Source of the DNA: GCA-2730975 sp937893275
Lineage (GTDB): Bacteria > Verrucomicrobiota > Verrucomicrobiia > Opitutales > Seribacteraceae
Length of the DNA stretch: 22,594 nucleotides
NCBI GenBank assembly: GCA_963968595.1
Contig: CAXAHJ010000065.1
Span: forward strand, 1-22,594
Direction of reading: 5' to 3'
In this document: one piece after another, positions 15,484-22,385 of the stretch
How positions within the stretch are numbered: position 1 is the stretch's first letter
How the letters are laid out: every line of letters begins with the position of its first letter
The notes under the pieces: generated by a model
What the model was told of the DNA's origin: nothing
What the model saw: only the letters and a program-made list of their open reading frames with translations
Database searches by the model: none
Position numbers and translations under genes: made by a program

Positions 15484-16746
15484 TCAGCCCTCCACCGTGA
15501 TGGTGGCCTTCTGGATGGCGTTGGCGCCGTCCTTGCGGAAGGGGCGCGGCATGGGCTGGCCATTGCCCTTGTCGTCGATCGTGCGGCAATAAAGGTCGTA
15601 TTTCCCCGGGGCGACGTCCTTAAGTAGGGTGGCCCAGTGGGCGATTGTGTAGCGCATCGGCCAATGCTCGGGTTTGCCCTCCTTGGTGAAGAACTGGACA
15701 TCGGGTGGCAGTTTGCCATCGGGTAGGTCGCCTCCCCAGTTGTTGGGGGGCGGCAAGATATCGGCGTCCTGCCACGGTGCCTTGGTAAAATAGGGGTCGT
15801 CCTCGGGCCATTCCTTGCCCTGTGGATTAATCCAGACCTGTGCCTTGCTCAATCCTCCCACGCCCACCTGGGCCAATCCTGTCACGGGGATGGGGACGCC
15901 TGCCTTTTCCTTTGCCGGCTTGTAGACGAACCGGCACATGGTCTTCATCCAGCTGGCGATGTCGTTGTTGCCGCCCGCGTAGGTGTCGTTGGCTTGGTGG
16001 TCGTTGGTCAAGGTGACGGTCTTGAGCCACTTGACGGATTTGAAGCCGTAGGCGTCGGGTACCAGCATGCGGACGGGGCCGCCGCGCTTGCCTGTGAGCC
16101 ATTCGCCGTTCAGCTTGTAGCAGAGAATGATGGGGTTGTCGCCCGGCGGATCCTCGAGGGCCCGACCGATGGGGAGCGAGCTGCGGAACATTTGCTTGGG
16201 ATCCTCGTTGTGATGGCCGTAATAGAATACCCGTCGAACATTCACGGTGGGCTTGGCCAACCAGATGACGTTGCGCAGCGGCACACCCTCCCAAAGGCCC
16301 ATCCCGAGGGGGTTCTTCATGTTGTTGCACGACATCACCTTTAGGAAGCGCACGGCATGTTTCTCGGCCAGCTTCATGAGCCCCTTGAAGTCGAGGGCGT
16401 TGCCCTTTTTCCGGGTCATCGGGTTGACCACCGCGGCATTGCTTTCGGGATCGGGGACGACCTCCAGTTTCCAGGTCTCGCGCTCCAGCCCGATCTCGAG
16501 ACGCTTTTCCTTGGACAGGGTGTAGGGCAGGGGTTGTCCCCTTTGCACCGTCCCGAACTCGTCCTGGTAGGTCAGATACTCCATGTCGGAGGTCGCCTCC
16601 TCCAGTATCTCGGCGTCCGACTCCTTGGCCCACGCGGCAACCGCCTGCGTCGCTCCCAGACCCGCTGCTCCCAGACGCATGAAGTAACGGCGCGTCACCT
16701 CGAGGTGCTGTCGTCGTAGGTCTTTCGATAGGGGAGCGTCCTGCAT
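15484..16746 (-). CDS. Tat-exported sulfite-oxidase-like molybdopterin oxidoreductase
   Basis: This 420-residue protein combines a twin-arginine signal (TRRYFMRLGAAGLGA at 18-32) with an oxidoreductase molybdopterin-binding domain. The molybdenum-ligand Cys is Cys140 in KVMSCNNMKNPLGMGLWEG, followed by GVPLRNVI as in the sulfite-oxidase family. LTGKRGGPVRMLVPDAYGFK and VKWLKTVTL follow. The C-terminal half (from about residue 285, VTGLAQVGVGGLSKAQVWI, to CRTIDDKGNGQPMPRPFRK) fits the Mo-cofactor dimerisation domain. The family includes SorA/YedY-type enzymes oxidising sulfite or reducing S- or N-oxides. The domain order favours sulfite-oxidase-like chemistry but does not prove it. No cytochrome partner gene is present. 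The upstream gene on the same strand encodes a small Cys-rich exported protein (75 bp apart). The ATG lacks an obvious ribosome-binding site. Confidence 0.88.
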   Translation of the reverse strand: MQDAPLSKDLRRQHLEVTRRYFMRLGAAGLGATQAVAAWAKESDAEILEEATSDMEYLTYQDEFGTVQRGQPLPYTLSKEKRLEIGLERETWKLEVVPDPESNAAVVNPMTRKKGNALDFKGLMKLAEKHAVRFLKVMSCNNMKNPLGMGLWEGVPLRNVIWLAKPTVNVRRVFYYGHHNEDPKQMFRSSLPIGRALEDPPGDNPIILCYKLNGEWLTGKRGGPVRMLVPDAYGFKSVKWLKTVTLTNDHQANDTYAGGNNDIASWMKTMCRFVYKPAKEKAGVPIPVTGLAQVGVGGLSKAQVWINPQGKEWPEDDPYFTKAPWQDADILPPPNNWGGDLPDGKLPPDVQFFTKEGKPEHWPMRYTIAHWATLLKDVAPGKYDLYCRTIDDKGNGQPMPRPFRKDGANAIQKATITVEG

Positions 16747-16821
16747 GAGCTAGTGGTCGAGTCTTGCAACCATCTTGGGTGCCCCAGCGGGCCTTGGCAA
16801 CCCCTCACTTGCGTGCAAGCC

Positions 16822-17247
16822 CTAGGGCAGGTTCTTGAGGTATTTCTTGGGGTTCGCCTTGAAGCGCGACACCGCACGCTTCTTGGAGAGGTAAATGATC
16901 CTGCCCTCATGCTCGACGGAAAGGCTCTTCGGGTGTACCCGAACGTTGGCGTAAACGGGGCAGAACAACTGCTTCAGTGGCTTGATTTTCTTGGACGCCA
17001 CGGCCTTCAGCTGGGGAGCCTGCTTCTGGCAAACCACCGCGAAGTACTCGGGATTCTTGGCCCACGTCTCCTTGCACGAACCGCAGCACATGAAAACCTT
17101 CACCCCCTTGAATACGACGAACTCCTCAAGGTCGATTTCATCATCCACCATAAGCGGACAAAGCGTCTGCTTGGGTGCCTCCTGAGCCATCGCCGAGCAG
17201 GCGAACAGGAAACCCGCGGAGAGGAGGAGGCGTCGGATGAGGTTCAT
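16822..17247 (-). CDS. small exported Cys-rich protein with two YHS/TRASH-like domains
   Basis: This encodes 141 residues with a signal peptide (NLIRRLLLSAGFLFACSAMA, cleaved either after SAMA or, less likely, at the Cys as a lipoprotein). Domain 1 (about 28-69) has Cys30 in LCPLMVDDE and Cys54, Cys55 and Cys58 in VKVFMCCGSCKETWAKNP, the spacing of a YHS/TRASH-type metal-binding unit. Domain 2 (about 94-138) repeats the plan (LFCPVYANV, GRIIYLSKKRAVSRFKANPKKYL) but keeps only the first Cys, Cys96. I chose ATG 17247 because the frame further upstream runs through the intergenic repeat at 17335-17440 and no signal peptide would fit. No clear ribosome-binding site is seen. It precedes the molybdoenzyme gene on the same strand. 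Metal handling or electron transfer for that enzyme is a guess; the function is unknown. Confidence 0.78.
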   Translation of the reverse strand: MNLIRRLLLSAGFLFACSAMAQEAPKQTLCPLMVDDEIDLEEFVVFKGVKVFMCCGSCKETWAKNPEYFAVVCQKQAPQLKAVASKKIKPLKQLFCPVYANVRVHPKSLSVEHEGRIIYLSKKRAVSRFKANPKKYLKNLP

Positions 17248-17334
17248 GGTGCTGATTGGAAGGTTTTGCATGAAGGTAGGGCAGCCGAAGGTGCGAATCA
17301 ACTGGAAATGCTGGGGTAGAGCTGTTCCTATTCT

Positions 17335-17440
17335 TGTCATTGTGCGGAGGGCCATCGGAGCGACTCGGCAATCCGGAGAAAGTTCAATGTTTTTGGCAAA
17401 CCGTCTGGATTGCCACGTCGCTGCGCTCCTCGCAATGACA
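17335..17440. repeat. inverted pair of REP/MITE-like palindromic elements
   Basis: The left arm (17335-17377) begins TGTCATTG and ends GGCAATCCGGA. The right arm (17404-17440) is its imperfect reverse complement, beginning TCTGGATTGCC and ending CAATGACA. The right arm read on the minus strand (TGTCATTGCGAGGAGCG...GTGGCAATCCAGA) closely resembles a short interspersed element I know from many bacterial genomes with core CATTGCGAGGAGCG...GGCAATCC. The 280-bp gap 17248-17527 contains this pair and otherwise nothing I can call. No second copy was found elsewhere in the window. Confidence 0.8.
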
Positions 17441-17527
17441 GGGTGTCTATTGGCGCCTCATCCGAAAACTAAGGTTTCCGGCTACTTTCTGGATGGTCAG
17501 CGAGGGGCGTGACTGCGCCGGGGCTTG

Positions 17528-19435
17528 TTACTTCGCCTGAATCACGCCGATGTCGGAGGCGGAGGCCCAGGGCTGGCCGTTGATCTCGTTCAGCACGCGG
17601 ACGAGGAGGTAGCGTCCCTCGACGGGTTCCTCGAGGTTGGCGGTCTGGGGCTTCTTTACCTTGGCGAAGGTGGTCTCGAGGACGGAGTCGCCGAATTTCT
17701 TGGGTGAATCGGAGAGAAAGAACTGGGTCTTGCCGAAGGCCCCGTTCCATCCGCCGTCCTGTCGGGCGAGGTAGTGGAACCCGCTCACTTTGCGCTTGGA
17801 CCCGAGGTCGATGAGGAGCTCGTGGGGGTGTTTGTGGAGCTTGGGGGCGAACTGGGAGTGCCAGACGGTGCGCGGGTTGCCGTCGATGGCGTAGGCTGCT
17901 CGGCGGTCGTTGCCGAAGTTCTCGCTGCTGAAGCGCACCAGCTTGGTTTCCTTGAGCGGTATTAGGTTCTTGTCCGTGAGGCGGTTCATTTTCTGGCCGG
18001 AGGTGGCGGAACCACTGCGGGTGGATCCCCACTTCGCCTGACGGTCGCGCTCGTGGCGCTCGCGGGTGGTGAAGGTACCGGCCCGGATGGGTTCGTGGGA
18101 GGCCACGGCGAAGGCTTTCATCTCGGCCAGAATTTTCGGGTGCTCGTCGGCCACGCTGGTGGTTTCGCTGACGTCCTGGTCGAGGTCGTAGAGTTCCCAT
18201 GGTCGGCCCTTCCTTGGCTGGATGGCTTTCCATTGGCCTTTGCGTACGGCGGTCTGGCTGCCGTATTCCCAGTAGAGCATGTCGCGCTTCTCCTGCTTGT
18301 GGCCGACGGCTTTTTCGCCGAGCATGGTGGGGAGTATGGATATGCCGTCGACGTCGTCGGGGGCTTTCCCTTGGCAGAGCTCGGCGAGGGTAGGGAGCAC
18401 GTCGGGTTGGTAGAATATGAGGTCGCTCACTTGCCCGGCCTTTATCTTGCTCGGCCAGCGGACAAGGTATGGGATGCGGAGTCCGCCTTCGTAGAGGTTC
18501 CCTTTGCCGCCGCGGAACTCGACCTTGGTGCGCGGGTTGACGTTGGGGCCGAAGAAGCCGCGGGGGTGTTCTTTGCTGCGGAAGCGGTCCTGCCCGCCGT
18601 TGTCGCCAGTGAAGAACACGATGGTGTCGTCCTCCAGTTTGAGTTCGCGGAGCAGTTCGAGCACTTGGCCGAGGTTGTCGTCCACCATGGTGACCATGGC
18701 GGCGTAGTTCTTTACGTCCTGGGGAATCTTGTCGTCCTTGATCCACTTTTCTCCCTTGTAGCGGCGCCAGGCGGGGTCGTCCTTGGGGATGTCGTACATG
18801 CCGTGTGGCGGAGTGACGGGAAGGTAGCAAAAGAATGGCTTGTCCTTGTTTTCGCGGATGAACTTGAGGGCTTCCTCCATGATGGGGTACTGGGCGTGGG
18901 TTTCGCCGGAGCGCCCGCCGAGGTTGCCCTTCAATGGGACCTCCTCGCTGTTGCGTATGAGGTAGGGGGTGTAGAAAGAGTGGGCGTGTACTTGGTCGTA
19001 ATAGCCGAAGAAAACGTCGAAGCCGTGCTTCTCGGGCACCCCGGTGGAGTCGCGTCCGCCGCATCCCCATTTGCCGAAACCGCCGGTTGCGTAGCCGACC
19101 TCCTTGAGGACGGAGGCTATGGTGGGTTCGCCCGCCCGCAGAGGGGTGCCGCCGTCGTTGGCCCGGACGGAGGCATGGCCCGCGTGCTTGCCCGTCATCA
19201 GATTGCAGCGCAACGGGGCGCACACGGGGGAGCCCGCGAGCGCTTGAGTGAAGCGTATGCCTTCCTTGGCGAACTTATCGACGATGGGCGTCTTGATGTA
19301 CGGGTTCCCCATGTGGGAGAGCTCGTAGTAGGCGAGCTCGTCGGACATCAGGTACACCACGTTGGGCTTCTTCTTGGTGGCGAGGCCGGTCGCGACGCTG
19401 GCGAGGAGCAGGGAGATGATCGTTGGGAGTTTCAT
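17528..19435 (-). CDS. exported type I sulfatase with C-terminal F5/8C (discoidin-like) domain
   Basis: This 635-residue protein has a signal peptide (MKLPTIISLLLASVATGLA). The S1-sulfatase catalytic domain spans roughly 22-480. It starts NVVYLMSDELAYYELSHMG, where Asp32-Glu33 stands in place of the usual Asp-Asp metal pair. The modification site CAPLR (Cys72) keeps the C-x-P-x-R core but has Leu instead of the usual Ser. FFTGDNGGQD and EGGLRIPYLVRW are the later conserved parts. From about residue 500, NFGNDRRAAYAIDGNPRTVWHSQF, ELLIDLG, and GRYLLVRVLNEINGQPWASASDI indicate an F5/8C-like carbohydrate-binding domain, fitting a polymeric substrate. The ATG overlaps the DUF1080 stop as ATGA, so translation is coupled. 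The 3' end faces the REP-like pair. Activity is likely if Cys72 is converted; specificity is unknown. Confidence 0.91.
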   Translation of the reverse strand: MKLPTIISLLLASVATGLATKKKPNVVYLMSDELAYYELSHMGNPYIKTPIVDKFAKEGIRFTQALAGSPVCAPLRCNLMTGKHAGHASVRANDGGTPLRAGEPTIASVLKEVGYATGGFGKWGCGGRDSTGVPEKHGFDVFFGYYDQVHAHSFYTPYLIRNSEEVPLKGNLGGRSGETHAQYPIMEEALKFIRENKDKPFFCYLPVTPPHGMYDIPKDDPAWRRYKGEKWIKDDKIPQDVKNYAAMVTMVDDNLGQVLELLRELKLEDDTIVFFTGDNGGQDRFRSKEHPRGFFGPNVNPRTKVEFRGGKGNLYEGGLRIPYLVRWPSKIKAGQVSDLIFYQPDVLPTLAELCQGKAPDDVDGISILPTMLGEKAVGHKQEKRDMLYWEYGSQTAVRKGQWKAIQPRKGRPWELYDLDQDVSETTSVADEHPKILAEMKAFAVASHEPIRAGTFTTRERHERDRQAKWGSTRSGSATSGQKMNRLTDKNLIPLKETKLVRFSSENFGNDRRAAYAIDGNPRTVWHSQFAPKLHKHPHELLIDLGSKRKVSGFHYLARQDGGWNGAFGKTQFFLSDSPKKFGDSVLETTFAKVKKPQTANLEEPVEGRYLLVRVLNEINGQPWASASDIGVIQAK

Positions 19436-20070
19436 GGCTTTGGTTTCTTGGCGGAGAGATCGATAAGCTTGAGGTTACGAAACTTTATCCAGCCGGCGTG
19501 GTCCTCGGCACCGTAGGTCTGGAAGGCGATGGAGCCGGCTTCCTTCAGGTCGGCCCTTGGCTTGGGGTCGCTGTAGTCGACGATGGGTTGGTCGTTCAAC
19601 CAGGCCCGGATCCGGTTGCCGACAACGAGCAGGCGCACCTTGTTCCATTGGTGGGGTTTGCGGATCTCGTCCTTCTCGTCTCCCTTGTCCAGCCAGTCGT
19701 CGAGGTAGAGGCCGACGTATTCCCCGGCCGCCCCGCGCCCCAGGTTCAACTGGTAGGGACGTCCCAGGCGCTTGGTCTTGGATCTCCTGAAGTAGATCCC
19801 GCTGTTGTACTTGCCGTGCTCGTCGATCTTGTACTCCAGTCGCAGGTCGAAGTTCTTGTAGTTTCCTTTGCTTACCAGTATGCCACTGCGCTTTGAGTCA
19901 CCGTCCTGACCACCCACGATGGCGCCGTCCTCCACTCGCCACTCTGCCTTGCCCGCGGGTTCCCACTGGCTGAGGTCCTTGCCGTTAAAGAGGCAGTCTT
20001 GTTCGGTGTTCGCTTCGATGGAGAACGCGGGAGTTAGAAAAAGGAGGATACTAAAGGTTCTTAAATACAT
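19432..20070 (-). CDS. exported DUF1080 (3-keto-disaccharide hydrolase-like) protein
   Basis: This encodes about 212 residues. A signal peptide (YLRTFSILLFLTPAFSIEA) leads into a single DUF1080 jelly-roll domain: LFNGKDLSQWEP near the start, WRVEDGAIVGG, NFDLRLEYKIDEHGKYNSGIY (three segments of the concanavalin-like fold), YQLNLG, HQWNKVRLLVVGNRIRAWLN, and GSIAFQTYG near the end. The family includes enzymes acting on 3-keto-glycosides and is strongly expanded in Planctomycetes and Verrucomicrobia. The activity of this member is unproven. ATG 20070 gives the signal peptide; the frame is open up to 20130. Its stop overlaps the sulfatase start (19432-19435), tying the two into one translational unit, so both probably act on the same material. 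A GCAAGG/CCTTGC hairpin lies upstream (about 20093-20110), of unclear meaning. Confidence 0.88.
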   Translation of the reverse strand: MYLRTFSILLFLTPAFSIEANTEQDCLFNGKDLSQWEPAGKAEWRVEDGAIVGGQDGDSKRSGILVSKGNYKNFDLRLEYKIDEHGKYNSGIYFRRSKTKRLGRPYQLNLGRGAAGEYVGLYLDDWLDKGDEKDEIRKPHQWNKVRLLVVGNRIRAWLNDQPIVDYSDPKPRADLKEAGSIAFQTYGAEDHAGWIKFRNLKLIDLSAKKPKP

Positions 20071-20268
20071 GCTTTGGGAATTGAAGAGGCGGCAAGGTAT
20101 GCCCCTTGCTACCACTTTAACCAACCCCAATTGATCCCATCATGCAATTCCGATTCTCAATTAGGAAGGGTTTCAAAGGTATGATTCTAGGCATTCGTAA
20201 AGATGCGGATGGGCCAAAGACCCTAAAGCAGTTCCATGTGGAAGCGGACTTCCTCGCTCTCCCCAGAC

Positions 20269-21651
20269 TTAGCCGAACAGCGGAAGGGGATTGCCGTCGC
20301 ATATGGGTAACGGACGATCATCGCGATCCATTATCATTTGGCGGTGATCGATGCCTAATGCATGAAAGATAGTGGCGTGCAGGTCCGGCGGTCCGCATGG
20401 CTTACTTGCAGGCTTGGCTCCGATGGCGTCGGAACTGCCGTATGTCTGACCGCCTTGAATTCCTCCGCCTGCGAAGGCTACTGAATAACAATCAGGAAAA
20501 TGGTCGCGTCCTGCACCGCCGTTTATTTTTGGCGTGCGTCCGAACTCGGTTAGCAAGACAACCAGAGTCTCTTCCAGCATTCCACGTGCCTTCAAGTCTC
20601 CGATGAGGGCCGTGGATGCCTGGTCAAGAGGGGGGAGCATATTGTTCTTGAGGCGGTTAAAGTTGTCGGCATGGGTGTCGAAATGGTCGCCCTTGGAGCC
20701 GTTGAGGTCTCCCGCGGCACAGTACACAGTAGATACGGGGACTCCCGCTTCCGCCAGTCTGCGTGCAGTAAGAACGCTCTGACCGCAAACGTGCATGCCA
20801 TAGGTTTCCCTTGTCTTCGAGGATTCCTTTTCCAAGTCGAAGGCGTCGCGGGCCTTGGGGCTGAGCAGCATATCGAGTGCTTGCTCCCGCGAACGCAGAA
20901 CGGCTTTGCTCTCTTCGTGCTCGGTTGCTTGTAGTCCATTCTCTAGTTGGCGAAGCAAGCCGCGTCTTTCGTCCAACCGCTTGATGTTCAATCCCTCGGG
21001 CAGATCCAGTTCCACGCGGCCAGAAGACGGTGATTTTCCGCCGTACTCGCGAAGTTTTTGCCCTGCCGGTCGCAACACCACCGGGTCTCGCCCGAGACCC
21101 AGAAATCCGCCGTCTTGTCCGTTTGCCACTCCGCCGTCGAAGAGAGTGTAGGGCAGGGAAGCGGCACCGGGTACCGGACCTCGCCCGTCTCCCAGAGCTT
21201 CCCATATCAAGGATCCGATACAGGGCCAATCGTCTCGCGATGCGGGCCAGTTGCCTCCGATGTTAGGCGGTTCGTGCCCCGTCAGGTTCCAGTAGGCTCC
21301 CGAGCGATGACTAGGCGCGTTGTGATGGGCGCTCCGCACGATAGCCCATTCCTTCATCATTCGGGCGAACTCGGGGATGTGCTCGCCCACGCGAATTCCC
21401 GGTACGGCGGTTGGAATCTCCTTAAATTGACCGCGAACATTGGATGCCGCGTTTGGCTTCATGTCGAAGGTGTCGAGATGGCTCAATCCGCCCCAGGCAA
21501 AAAGGACGATACAGGATTTAGCTTTGCCGAAACCGTGGACTGCTGCGTTATTTTGCCTTTCAGCAGATTGCGAACGCAAAGCAAGAAATTCGTGCAACGC
21601 CAACCCCGATACGCCCAACTTCAAAAAATTTCGCCGACTCCACCGATTCAT
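20269..21651 (-). CDS. Tat-exported DUF1501 protein
   Basis: This 460-residue protein has a twin-arginine start (SRRNFLKLGVSGLAL at 5-19). The body is diagnostic of DUF1501, an alkaline-phosphatase/sulfatase-like fold of unknown function abundant in Planctomycetes and Verrucomicrobia. CIVLFAWGGLSHLDTFDMKP, the ARMMKEWAIVRSAHHNAPSH region, TEFGRTPKINGGAGRDHFPD near 375-394, and the late GGGIQGGQTYG are typical. Length is normal for the family. In many genomes it follows a DUF1549/DUF1553 gene; none is present within this window. The start is the ATG at 21649-21651. The 198-bp gap to the DUF1080 gene contains nothing I can call. Upstream, 120 bp separate it from a DUF4177-like gene on the same strand and include an inverted repeat. 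No reaction can be assigned. Confidence 0.9.
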   Translation of the reverse strand: MNRWSRRNFLKLGVSGLALHEFLALRSQSAERQNNAAVHGFGKAKSCIVLFAWGGLSHLDTFDMKPNAASNVRGQFKEIPTAVPGIRVGEHIPEFARMMKEWAIVRSAHHNAPSHRSGAYWNLTGHEPPNIGGNWPASRDDWPCIGSLIWEALGDGRGPVPGAASLPYTLFDGGVANGQDGGFLGLGRDPVVLRPAGQKLREYGGKSPSSGRVELDLPEGLNIKRLDERRGLLRQLENGLQATEHEESKAVLRSREQALDMLLSPKARDAFDLEKESSKTRETYGMHVCGQSVLTARRLAEAGVPVSTVYCAAGDLNGSKGDHFDTHADNFNRLKNNMLPPLDQASTALIGDLKARGMLEETLVVLLTEFGRTPKINGGAGRDHFPDCYSVAFAGGGIQGGQTYGSSDAIGAKPASKPCGPPDLHATIFHALGIDHRQMIMDRDDRPLPICDGNPLPLFG

Positions 21652-21706
21652 TCAACATGATAACCTTTTCTGAAATAAGCGATTCGTCAACGAGGAATGC
21701 CGCCGA

Positions 21707-21746
21707 TTCCGAAATCTTGTGAACCAACTCCGCTACAGTTTCGGAA
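21707..21746. repeat. 8-bp inverted repeat upstream of the DUF1501 gene
   Basis: TTCCGAAA (21707-21714) and TTTCGGAA (21739-21746) are perfect inverse copies separated by 24 nt. They lie in the 120-bp gap between the DUF4177-like stop and the DUF1501 start. It could be a regulator-binding site or an mRNA stem; no T-run supports a terminator. Chance is possible at this length. Confidence 0.3.
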
Positions 21747-21771
21747 ATTCTGTGGAAGATAGAAATTCGTC

Positions 21772-22218
21772 CTATTCCTGATTCAAAAAACCTATGATTC
21801 TCAGAAGATCCGCAGCGGGAATCTTTTGAATGTAGCTCTTCTTTGTCCTTTTGAAATAAAAGACCTTGTCCTTCCCCGATGGTTCCACCCAGAAGCATTG
21901 CCAGCGTTCGTTTCCCAGCTGGTTGAGTTCCTTTTCCATTTCTTCGGGAGCTTTGCCTCCGAATGCAGCGATCTTATACTCCCAGTCGCCCATATTCTCT
22001 AAATCCTTCATTAACCACTCCTTGGTCTGGACACTTATCTCTTTGCCGTTTCCAAGATTCTTCTCATAGAGCTTCTTTCCACTTTCGACTTTCTCATCAT
22101 AAATTTTCTTGAGACGGTCTAGGTACGATTTATCCTCTTCCTTCTTCTCTTCCTCTGCGGGATAAAGGTATAGAGGGATTAGGCAGAGTGTCAGGAATGC
22201 AGTGAGTGTTTTTTTCAT
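21772..22218 (-). CDS. exported DUF4177-like protein
   Basis: This encodes 148 residues. A signal peptide (KKTLTAFLTLCLIPLYLYPA) is followed by a highly charged segment (EEEKKEEDKSYLDRLKKIYD) that may form a helix or coiled coil. The C-terminal half fits the small DUF4177 pattern: WEYKIAAFGGKAPEEMEKEL, then LNQLGNERWQCFWVEP and KVFYFKR, that is Tyr-Lys, Leu-Asn-x-x-Gly-x-x-x-Trp, and a final Phe-Lys-Arg. DUF4177 has no assigned activity. The G+C of this gene is visibly low (22 of 60 in one sample, 22081-22140) compared with the sulfatase cluster. It is read away from the MATE gene, with 167 bp between the starts. No binding site could be identified in that gap, though both promoters must lie there. 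Confidence 0.75.
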   Translation of the reverse strand: MKKTLTAFLTLCLIPLYLYPAEEEKKEEDKSYLDRLKKIYDEKVESGKKLYEKNLGNGKEISVQTKEWLMKDLENMGDWEYKIAAFGGKAPEEMEKELNQLGNERWQCFWVEPSGKDKVFYFKRTKKSYIQKIPAADLLRIIGFLNQE

Positions 22219-22385
22219 GATCGAGTTCTCTATTTCGGGTATACCTTCAAGACCAATGCTTGGAGTGGCACGCTTGCATCGTCTTTTTCTTGGAGTAGTT
22301 TGCTACCTTTGCAAGGACTTTGGTGAACGGAATGGGTAATAAAGTTTGATCGCAAGTCCGATCGCCTCGTTGAATTATTGAGAAC

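Noticed and set aside
17248..17355. N-terminal extension of the YHS-like protein
   Set aside because: It reads into the palindromic repeat and would put the signal peptide at residue 37. ATG 17247 is the sensible start.
17469..19223. 584-codon minus-strand frame in another phase of the second sulfatase
   Set aside because: The translation is Arg/Pro/Gly/His-rich and non-protein-like. It overlaps a gene with clear catalytic motifs.
18053..19516. 487-codon plus-strand open frame antisense to the second sulfatase
   Set aside because: It covers the sulfatase gene on the other strand. The translation is low-complexity (Val, Gly, Glu, Ala rich) without motifs. G+C-rich codon use creates such open frames.
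20142..20372. 76-codon plus-strand frame at the 3' end of the DUF1501 gene
   Set aside because: No ribosome-binding site, no motif, and it overlaps the DUF1501 coding end on the opposite strand.
21560..21898. 112-codon minus-strand frame with a Ser/Glu-rich pattern between DUF4177-like and DUF1501 genes
   Set aside because: It overlaps both neighbouring genes in other frames; the repetitive look comes from the inverted repeat in the gap.
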